The notes under the pieces were generated by a model. That model saw only the letters and a program-made list of their open reading frames with translations, was not told where the DNA came from and ran no database searches. From Rhodospirillaceae bacterium (GTDB taxonomy: Bacteria; Pseudomonadota; Alphaproteobacteria; MPNO01; UBA2964), in the NCBI GenBank assembly GCA_002724505.1, contig PBOV01000079.1, positions 3,122 through 13,774 on the forward strand: 10,653 nt of DNA, written 5' to 3'. This document shows, piece after piece, positions 5,857 through 10,653 of this stretch (its first letter is position 1; each line of letters begins with the position of its first letter). A program made the position numbers and the translations under genes.

Positions 5857-7221
5857 ATGGAATCAACCCAGCAGTTACCGCTCGGTGAAATCGAGCAAAT
5901 TCAGAATAAAAAACTCCGGCACATGCTTTCTTTATGTGCACGCGGCCATAAATTTTATCAGAATCAGTGGAACGAAGCCGGTATCAATATCGAGGATATC
6001 CAGACTATAGATGACCTTGAACGCTTGCCGCTAACCCACAAGCAGGATTTGATGGAATCCCCAGATGATTTCTGCCTTAAATTGCCCGACCTTCCTTTGC
6101 ATGAACGGGCTATTTGGGAAGTCCTCTACACGACCGGAAGTACAGCCGATCCGGTGCCGTTATTCAATACGACCTATGATTACCACGCCTATTTGCATCA
6201 GTCTCAGGTTGTCGCCGATATTTCAGGAATTAAAGAATCCGATATTATTGCTAATCTGTTTCCCTTAACTCAGGCGCCAATGGGCGCCTTTGTACGCTCT
6301 GCGGGCAATGCTTATGCAGCGGGAGCGATGATCTTCGCAGCATTGCCTGGCGGTGCATTCGGACCGTTTGATGTCCATCGTTCGCTCGACCAGGTAGTGG
6401 CGCGGATCGAAAAACACCGGGCAACAATCCTGTGGGGCATTCCCAGCTATATTAGACGTCTTCTGATCCGCGCTCTGGAGCTTACAGTAGACCTGTCCTC
6501 AGTGCGGATGTGCGCGATTACTGGGGAGGCAACATCACCCGCACTCCGAGATGATATTCGGCGCTGTTTGCGTGAGATGGGCGCGGCACGACCGGTAATC
6601 TTTAACCGTTACGGCTCAACCGAGCTTGGCGCGTTTGCGCAGTGCCGCGAGGAAGGGGACTGGCATAACCCAGCACCCGAGCTGCAATATCACGAAATTG
6701 TTGATCTCGATACTGGTAAGCGTCTGCCTGATGGAGAACGGGGTGCTCTTGTTGTCACGCATCTTGATAAGCGTGGTACGGCGCTGATCCGTTTTGTCGT
6801 TGGGGATATTGTTTCAATAGACCATTCTTCTTGTCAGCATTGTGGTCGCACCAGTGAGCGCATCGTTGGACCAGTTGTACGTACTAAGGATTTGATCAAA
6901 GTTAAAGGAATGTTAATCAATCCTGATGTGTTACTCGATGTCCTGCAATCGATCCCCGGGATTGCCGAGTTTCAAATCGTAATTCAGCAGGAGGATAACA
7001 ATGACCCGTTGTCAATGGATGAGATGCTTATCCGGGTAGCCTTGCAGAATGGTTTTGATGTGACGATTAGAGAGGAGATCGTAGCGCAAGCTAATCGTGC
7101 GATTAATGTGACCCCTCGAGTCGAAATTATAAACATCGAAGAAATTTATAAAACTGGTGCACAGACCAAAGCTGTAAGATTTATTGATCGCCGTGCGCAT
7201 ATAGACAGCGCTGTCCGCTAG
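5857..7221 (+). CDS. PaaK-like AMP-forming acyl-CoA ligase (phenylacetate-CoA ligase family)
   Basis: Predicted 454-residue adenylate-forming enzyme that would activate a carboxylic acid with ATP to an acyl-AMP and then a CoA thioester. Numbered from the ATG at 5857, the phosphate loop is YTTGSTADPVP (91-101), the adenine-binding motif is NRYGSTE (250-256), the ribose-binding aspartate is probably D317 in RFVVGD, and a CxxCGRT (326-332) follows, as in the PaaK-like subgroup. The small C-terminal domain starts near RTKDLIKVKGMLINP (342-356), and a clear A10 lysine is not visible. The N-terminus, with LRHMLSLCARGHKFYQNQW (21-39), matches PaaK-type proteins. The length is close to the usual 430-450. 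It begins 5 nt after the previous stop and ends 1 nt before the permease gene. Substrate could be an aromatic or short-chain acid; the sequence does not decide. Confidence 0.9.
   Translation: MESTQQLPLGEIEQIQNKKLRHMLSLCARGHKFYQNQWNEAGINIEDIQTIDDLERLPLTHKQDLMESPDDFCLKLPDLPLHERAIWEVLYTTGSTADPVPLFNTTYDYHAYLHQSQVVADISGIKESDIIANLFPLTQAPMGAFVRSAGNAYAAGAMIFAALPGGAFGPFDVHRSLDQVVARIEKHRATILWGIPSYIRRLLIRALELTVDLSSVRMCAITGEATSPALRDDIRRCLREMGAARPVIFNRYGSTELGAFAQCREEGDWHNPAPELQYHEIVDLDTGKRLPDGERGALVVTHLDKRGTALIRFVVGDIVSIDHSSCQHCGRTSERIVGPVVRTKDLIKVKGMLINPDVLLDVLQSIPGIAEFQIVIQQEDNNDPLSMDEMLIRVALQNGFDVTIREEIVAQANRAINVTPRVEIINIEEIYKTGAQTKAVRFIDRRAHIDSAVR
6272..6289 (+). repeat. Perfect hairpin inside the acyl-CoA ligase gene
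   Basis: AGGCGCC (6272-6278) and GGCGCCT (6283-6289) are perfect inverted copies around the tetraloop AATG, with TT directly downstream. It lies in coding sequence (residues QAPMGAF), so an RNA role is uncertain. Confidence 0.35.
7204..7215. repeat. Perfect 12-bp palindrome GACAGCGCTGTC
   Basis: This self-complementary sequence sits in the last codons of the ligase gene, 7 nt before the permease start codon. It could be a protein-binding site, but a chance coding palindrome is at least as likely. Confidence 0.3.
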
Positions 7222-7222
7222 G

Positions 7223-7969
7223 ATGGAAGAACTAAACCTTGAAAACATTTTTAATTTTTCTTTAGTGATCGGCGCCGGTGCGGCTCTATTTAATGGGATG
7301 ATCCATGGCTATACGGGGTTTGGTGGCGCTCTCATAATAATCCCAGTTTTAACATTTCTATTTAATCCGATCCAAGCAATTGGCATGGTAGGGATAATTA
7401 CTATTTTTGGTGCCGCGCAGCTTGCTCGAGAAACCGCGCATCAGGTGAAGTGGCCGGAGTTGGTTCCAATTTGTCTCGGTATTGCCGCTTTTGCGCCGGT
7501 TGGGGCCTGGCTCCTATATCATATTGATGCTGACCTCATCCGAAGGACGATGGGTGGTTTTATTCTAATCTTTGCCTTAATCCTGCTGAGCGGCTGGAGC
7601 TATGGTGGAAAACGCGGAAATTTGCAAAGTGCGTTGGTCGGAGCAATGGCTGGAGGAATCAACGGCCTCACTGGCGTTGGTGGTCCGCCGCTAGGTCTCT
7701 ACTTTCTGTCGTCCCCCCACTCGGTCGAGGTGCAGCGGGCCAATATTGTGATGTGCATAATGGTTCTTGTTATTACAATGATTGCTGCAATTGCTATCGG
7801 TGGGGGCTACACTCCAACGGTGATTAGCCGTGCGCTTCTAATTACGCCTGCTTATATGTTCGGCGTATGGTTTGGCGCGCGATTGTTCTCCCTGGCGCCA
7901 AAGGTGTTGTTTAAAAAAATAGCTCTCGTGATTTTGATGGTCACTGGCCTCTCGGTGCTCCTAGCATGA
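7223..7969 (+). CDS. TauE/SafE family anion permease (putative sulfite/organic-anion transporter)
   Basis: Predicted 248-residue inner-membrane protein with about eight hydrophobic segments, at roughly residues 12-30, 34-47, 51-66, 80-99, 110-125, 136-162, 174-193 and 202-220, plus a final one at 231-247. The internal two-fold repeat of the family is visible as matching glycine-rich loops: GYTGFGGALI (29-38) and GLTGVGGPPLG (148-158). TauE/SafE (DUF81) proteins export sulfite or sulfoacetate, or move other small organic anions, and the length is typical. The ATG at 7223 is 1 nt after the ligase stop with only AGG touching it, so translation is probably coupled. In this operon it most likely expels or imports a pathway anion; sulfite export would fit if the cupin is a thiol dioxygenase. 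Substrate assignment is inference. Confidence 0.9.
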   Translation: MEELNLENIFNFSLVIGAGAALFNGMIHGYTGFGGALIIIPVLTFLFNPIQAIGMVGIITIFGAAQLARETAHQVKWPELVPICLGIAAFAPVGAWLLYHIDADLIRRTMGGFILIFALILLSGWSYGGKRGNLQSALVGAMAGGINGLTGVGGPPLGLYFLSSPHSVEVQRANIVMCIMVLVITMIAAIAIGGGYTPTVISRALLITPAYMFGVWFGARLFSLAPKVLFKKIALVILMVTGLSVLLA

Positions 7970-8000
7970 CTGGTGTATGGATTGTTCTCCAGCTATGCTG

Positions 8001-8020
8001 CCGCAAAAATTGTTTTGCGG
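8001..8020 (+). promoter_or_regulatory. Hairpin overlapping the Shine-Dalgarno of the small-protein gene
   Basis: CCGCAAAA (8001-8008) and TTTTGCGG (8013-8020) form a perfect 8-bp stem with loop ATTG. The right arm contains the GG of the GCGGAG ribosome-binding site (8017-8022) for the ATG at 8028, so folding could hide it. It lies in the only sizeable gap of the operon (7970-8027). Confidence 0.5.
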
Positions 8021-8027
8021 AGATATG

Positions 8028-8489
8028 ATGTTTAATGTTGGTGATGTGGTCCGGAATGTGGCGGCTAATATCGTTGGTCGGATCGTTGAGATAGATGGGG
8101 ATACTTTTTATATTGAACAAGAGAATGGTGTTGAGGTGGATTTTCAGGCCTCCACCTTAGTGCTGGAGAGCGCATTTCAGGCTAAGCATAGCGGTGTGGT
8201 GCAAGAAGACGCGGAATCTCACGCTTATGATGACGTCTACCAGTCTGTGATTGACAGTCTTTACCCAGCAATTCTGGAGATTGGGCAATTGGCTCATGCA
8301 AGTACCCCCAGAGTTCCAGGCGTTAAGCCGAAGCCGTGGGATGTGCTGACCTCTTTACAGAAACTTAATGTGATTTCTGATGTGACTGACACCCCAGTTA
8401 AAACCTGGATCGACGCTAGTAAGCCTGGCGGGAAACCCTCACTGCCTAAATTGCAACTATCGCTGCTTGAGGCACATCAAAAAGGATAA
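8028..8489 (+). CDS. Uncharacterised 153-residue protein with possible N-terminal SH3-like beta-barrel
   Basis: I do not recognise this protein. The first 47 residues, with VGDVVRN, VGRIVEIDGD and TFYIEQENGVEVDF, alternate short beta-strands and turns like small SH3/KOW-type barrels that bind nucleic acid or proteins. The middle (about 56-70) is acidic, and the C-terminal part has a helical stretch (WDVLTSLQKLNVI, 104-116) and a Gly/Pro-rich segment SKPGGKPSLPKLQ (131-143). There is no signal peptide and no membrane segment. Start choice: GGAG at 8019-8022 is 5 nt before the ATG at 8028. ATG 7977 would add 17 residues but lacks a ribosome-binding site and would run through a hairpin. It follows the permease by 58 nt and precedes another unknown small gene by 5 nt. 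A role as accessory factor or enzyme subunit in the pathway is possible. Confidence 0.75.
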   Translation: MFNVGDVVRNVAANIVGRIVEIDGDTFYIEQENGVEVDFQASTLVLESAFQAKHSGVVQEDAESHAYDDVYQSVIDSLYPAILEIGQLAHASTPRVPGVKPKPWDVLTSLQKLNVISDVTDTPVKTWIDASKPGGKPSLPKLQLSLLEAHQKG

Positions 8490-8494
8490 AAATA

Positions 8495-8722
8495 ATGGCC
8501 GACACGCACGGAAAAAGCGGAACGGTTCTTGAGGCTGACGAGGTTGCGCTTGTGATCAAGGCAGATGGTGCAGCAACCTTATGTTTGCCTGATTATGACG
8601 ATGATGATGAGGTGCCGCGTCACACATTATTTCTTGTCGCACTGATGAATAAAATGGAAGACGAGGAGTGGGTTGATGGGATCATCGCGGAAATTCTCCC
8701 TGACAACCCGAATGATTGCTAG
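8495..8722 (+). CDS. Uncharacterised small acidic protein, 75 residues
   Basis: I do not recognise this protein. It is strongly acidic, with the cluster DYDDDDE at residues 33-39 and MEDEEW further on, and has no signal peptide or membrane helix. The sequence starts with a possible beta-hairpin (GTVLEADEVALVIKADGAATLCLP, broken by turns, residues 9-32) and ends with a helix LFLVALMNKMEDEEWVDGIIAEIL. The ATG at 8495 lies 5 nt after the stop of the preceding unknown gene, with AAGGAT just upstream, so the two are almost surely co-translated. A metal- or partner-binding role is possible from the acidic cluster but is only inference. It is the last gene of the operon; convergent genes follow after 27 nt. 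Confidence 0.72.
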   Translation: MADTHGKSGTVLEADEVALVIKADGAATLCLPDYDDDDEVPRHTLFLVALMNKMEDEEWVDGIIAEILPDNPNDC

Positions 8723-8723
8723 A

Positions 8724-8749
8724 TAGCTAAAAGCTAGGATTGATTTTTT
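8724..8749 (+). terminator. Weak candidate terminator between convergent genes
   Basis: TAGCT (8724-8728) and AGCTA (8732-8736) can pair around AAA, and six T residues follow at 8744-8749. The stem is short and the T-tract is 7 nt away, so this is a poor intrinsic terminator, although termination is expected here between the converging operon and nitroreductase gene. Confidence 0.25.
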
Positions 8750-9583
8750 CTAACTTAAATCAAAACCGTGGGTTTTTAGAAATGCCTTAAACTCGGGCCG
8801 TTCCGGTTTTCCAAGTTGACGTGAGATATGTTCCGACCAGCTATAAAACTCGGCGACACCCCATAAATCGGTGCGTGTTTGCCGTTCATCTGGGATTGGG
8901 AAGATTTGATGGCGGGTCTCATCGTAGTTAAGGATCTCTGCTTCTAGGTTATGATCGTCATAACGATCGCGATGTAAAACGATGGATTGTGGCAGGCGCT
9001 GGTTTACATAGCCGGAACCTTCCGGCCAACCTGCCATCACTCCAGCAATAGGAAATACGCCGGCTGGCATCCCGAGGATATCGGCGACAGCATCGATGTT
9101 ATCGCGAAGGCTACTGAGTGGTGCCGCACCAAGTCCGACGGCCTCTGCAGCCATCACAAAAAATCCTAGTGCGAGCGCTGCATCGACCGTTGCGTTCAGG
9201 AAGGCGTCCATATTGTTATTTAAATTAGGCCGTTTACGGAAATCTCCGATCTTTATATTGCGACGTATGTCGGCACAAAACACTAAGATTAACGGCTTGT
9301 GTTCCAAGCCTGCTGTCCGCGGACACCAGGGTGCTAGCCGGTCGCGGACACCCTGATCCTTAACTACGATTATGGAATATTGTTGCAGATTGGATTTGCT
9401 GGGGGCTGACTGAGCGCAACCAATCAATACATCGAGCAACTCGTCCGATACCGGCTCATCCTTGTAGGCACGGAGTGAGTGACGGCTAAGAATCTTTTCT
9501 ATTGTTGGATCAGCCATGGCATCATCACCAATGCCGGTATCTTTGCCATAGCGTGCGATCAGAAGTTCTTTGGTGGTAACCAT
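8750..9583 (-). CDS. Nitroreductase-family FMN oxidoreductase
   Basis: Predicted 277-residue cytoplasmic flavoprotein of the nitroreductase/flavin reductase superfamily, probably a dimer using NAD(P)H and FMN to reduce nitro groups, quinones or other acceptors. The FMN phosphate motif RHSLRAYKDEPV (34-45) is at the N-terminus, SAPSKSNLQQY (59-69) follows as the second flavin contact, and GLGAAPLSSLRDN (150-162) with FPIAGVMAGWP (177-187) forms the C-terminal part of the flavin site. The extended tail after about residue 190 resembles the NfsA/FRP-type arm. The start codon shares one base with the stop of the upstream gene (TAATG, 9581-9585 on the minus strand), so both are made from one transcript. 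Its place beside ring oxygenases suggests reduction of an aromatic or quinone intermediate, or supply of reduced flavin; neither is proved. Confidence 0.9.
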   Translation of the reverse strand: MVTTKELLIARYGKDTGIGDDAMADPTIEKILSRHSLRAYKDEPVSDELLDVLIGCAQSAPSKSNLQQYSIIVVKDQGVRDRLAPWCPRTAGLEHKPLILVFCADIRRNIKIGDFRKRPNLNNNMDAFLNATVDAALALGFFVMAAEAVGLGAAPLSSLRDNIDAVADILGMPAGVFPIAGVMAGWPEGSGYVNQRLPQSIVLHRDRYDDHNLEAEILNYDETRHQIFPIPDERQTRTDLWGVAEFYSWSEHISRQLGKPERPEFKAFLKTHGFDLS

Positions 9584-9954
9584 TATCTGTCGTCCTGTGC
9601 CTTATCCAGAATTTCCTGTGGTGTTTCTGTGACGATCTCTGCGTAGACCGGCACGAATGGACCACTATCTACCAGCTTCACAAATTCCGGGGCCATCTCG
9701 ACCATCTCCAAACGGATCTCCTTGTGGATTTCGATATCTCGCCACTCGCCAATTAGATAAAAATGATCCTCATCTTCAACGTCTCGGCATAAGACGCCGT
9801 CTTTGACTTGAGCGTCCGACTTGTGCATTGGGTTGTCATCACCATAATCGAATTCGTTGAACAGCTGAATAAATTGTTCGCCTGTGCCTGCTTTTACACG
9901 AAAATCATAAACGTGAAAGAAGTTGCCCAGTTTAGCTAGTGGTTCAAGCGCCAT
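9583..9954 (-). CDS. Antibiotic biosynthesis monooxygenase-like protein (ABM, ferredoxin-like fold)
   Basis: Predicted 123-residue protein with the ferredoxin-like pattern of the ABM/dimeric alpha-beta barrel superfamily: NFFHVYDFRVKAGTGEQFIQLFNEF (11-35, with a strand, Lys-Ala-Gly turn and helix), then DGVLCRDVEDEDHFYLIGEWRDIEIHKE (52-79) with the characteristic strand and EW motif, and a final strand PVYAEIV (102-108). Members range from cofactor-free quinol monooxygenases to heme-degrading enzymes and structural dimers. The start is the ATG at 9954, because GGGAG lies 8 nt upstream of it. An ATG at 10014 in the same frame would extend the protein by 20 residues without support. It is co-transcribed with the nitroreductase and lies divergently to the Rieske gene. 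Its catalytic activity cannot be decided from the sequence. Confidence 0.78.
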   Translation of the reverse strand: MALEPLAKLGNFFHVYDFRVKAGTGEQFIQLFNEFDYGDDNPMHKSDAQVKDGVLCRDVEDEDHFYLIGEWRDIEIHKEIRLEMVEMAPEFVKLVDSGPFVPVYAEIVTETPQEILDKAQDDR

Positions 9955-10014
9955 TTCTATTTCTCCCTTTTTGATTTGTTGGTGAACGGTACCCCTCACG
10001 GCGATGACTATCAA

Positions 10015-10089
10015 TCCAGCGCTTGTTTCAAGGGTATTAGGTTCGTTACACTGAAAATTAAACGAATGGCCGAAGGGATAAGTTATAAA
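10015..10089. promoter_or_regulatory. Divergent intergenic region between ABM/nitroreductase and Rieske genes
   Basis: Both promoters must lie near here. On the plus strand TTGTTT (10023-10028) and TACACT (10047-10052), 18 nt apart, make a weak sigma-70 pair that would start transcription near 10059. On the minus strand TAATAC (rev. comp. of about 10035-10040) is a possible -10 without a good -35. No clear operator palindrome is visible. Confidence 0.25.
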
Positions 10090-10653
10090 ATGCCTGATAC
10101 CCCCTTTATTCAGGATGGTAGCAATAGAGGAATGCTTGATGATTTGCGCTGGCCCGATGATGACCTCACCCGTATCCCCGACTGGATTTACACTTCAACA
10201 GCTATCCTCGAGCGGGAACGCGAGCGTATTTTTCTTGGTAAATGCTGGAACTATGTTGCGTTAGAGGCTGAATTTAACGAAATCGGGAGTTTCAAACGTT
10301 CCTATGTTGGCGATGTACCCGTGATCGTAACTCGAAGTAATGAAGATGAATGGAAGGTTTTCGAAAATCGCTGCGCCCATCGTGGGGTTGAGTTTTGTCG
10401 GGAATCGCGCGGCAAAGCCAGTGAATTCATTTGCCCCTATCACCACTGGACCTATGACATCTCAGGGAAACTAATAGCCGTACCCTTCCGTCGCGGCGAT
10501 AAGGGTAGAGGGGGGATGCCTGAAGATTTCAATATTGAGGAGTATAATCCTCGCCAATTCCGTGTTGCGCGGCGCAACGGCGTGGTGTTTGCCACCCTCT
10601 CTGATGCGACAGAAACTTTGGAAGAATACCTTGGCCCGGAAACACTAGAACAG
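10090..10653 (+). CDS. Rieske ring-hydroxylating oxygenase large subunit, N-terminal part (3' end beyond window)
   Basis: The reading frame stays open to the window edge and gives 188 residues of a protein expected to be about 400-450. It is the N-terminal Rieske domain of an aromatic ring-hydroxylating dioxygenase alpha subunit, which takes electrons from a reductase and passes them to a mononuclear iron in the missing C-terminal domain. Numbered from the ATG at 10090, the [2Fe-2S] ligands are C95 and H97 in CAHRG, and C115 and H118 in CPYHHW, giving CxH-x17-CxxH spacing. The upstream segment WIYTSTAILERERERIFLGKCWNYVALEAE is typical of the family. ATG 10066 (8 residues longer, no ribosome-binding site) and ATG 10132 are alternative starts; 10090 is preferred for the GGGA about 11 nt before it. 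Truncation is due to the window, not a mutation. The substrate is unknown. Confidence 0.9.
   Translation, partial: MPDTPFIQDGSNRGMLDDLRWPDDDLTRIPDWIYTSTAILERERERIFLGKCWNYVALEAEFNEIGSFKRSYVGDVPVIVTRSNEDEWKVFENRCAHRGVEFCRESRGKASEFICPYHHWTYDISGKLIAVPFRRGDKGRGGMPEDFNIEEYNPRQFRVARRNGVVFATLSDATETLEEYLGPETLEQ

Noticed and set aside
7977..8027. Upstream ATG start for the 153-residue unknown protein
   Set aside because: It lacks a Shine-Dalgarno and would translate through the 8001-8020 hairpin; GGAG at 8019-8022 serves the ATG at 8028.
8495..8722. The 75-residue acidic protein as an antitoxin or acyl-carrier protein
   Set aside because: No partner toxin is present, and there is no DSL phosphopantetheine motif.
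10066..10653. Truncated Rieske gene as a pseudogene
   Set aside because: The frame is open to the last base with intact iron-sulfur ligands; the truncation is caused by the end of the window.
1..10653. Mobile elements, CRISPR arrays, tRNA or rRNA genes, phage or toxin-antitoxin genes
   Set aside because: Nothing in the sequence shows transposase motifs, repeat-spacer periodicity, cloverleaf-like conserved T-loop sequence or attachment-site repeats.

Overview
The window looks like part of a bacterial chromosome from a Gram-negative organism, most plausibly a proteobacterium. Genes are densely packed, there are many 0-8 nt junctions between them, one protein carries a Sec signal peptide for a periplasmic binding protein, and enzyme families typical of aromatic or organic-acid catabolism are clustered together. 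Base composition is moderate and there is no rRNA, tRNA or other phylogenetic marker, so I cannot place it further. A marine or soil alphaproteobacterium is only a guess. I see no mobile element, CRISPR array or phage gene.

Layout. (1) Positions 5-1240, minus strand: an FAD-dependent aromatic-ring-type monooxygenase. It is divergent from (2) 1417-2943, plus strand: a secreted solute-binding protein of the dipeptide/oligopeptide ABC class, which has no permease beside it and is closed by a strong intrinsic terminator at 2971-3002. (3) 3148-8722, plus strand: an apparent nine-gene operon. It encodes a class II aldolase/adducin-type metalloenzyme, a cysteine-dioxygenase-like cupin, a MaoC-type hydratase, a Rid-family protein, a second MaoC-like hot-dog protein lacking the catalytic dyad, a PaaK-like acyl-CoA ligase, a TauE/SafE permease, and two small proteins that I do not recognise. 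(4) 8750-9954, minus strand: a nitroreductase and an antibiotic-biosynthesis-monooxygenase-like (ABM fold) protein, overlapping by one base. (5) From about 10090, plus strand: the N-terminal part of a Rieske ring-hydroxylating oxygenase large subunit, cut by the window end.

Taken together this reads as a catabolic island. Oxygenases (flavin monooxygenase, Rieske oxygenase, cupin dioxygenase, possibly the ABM protein) would open or oxidise a substrate. The acyl-CoA ligase would activate an acid, the hot-dog hydratases would act on an enoyl-CoA, and the aldolase could cleave or decarboxylate a product. The Rid protein could hydrolyse an imine/enamine or be a deaminase, and the permease would move an anion such as a sulfite, sulfonate or carboxylate. 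The substrate cannot be read from the sequence. Two testable readings are an organosulfur route (thiol dioxygenase, CoA ligase, sulfite exporter) and a nitrogen-substituted aromatic route (nitroreductase, ring oxygenases, Rid-type deaminase). The combination of genes in region 3 does not match any pathway operon I can name.
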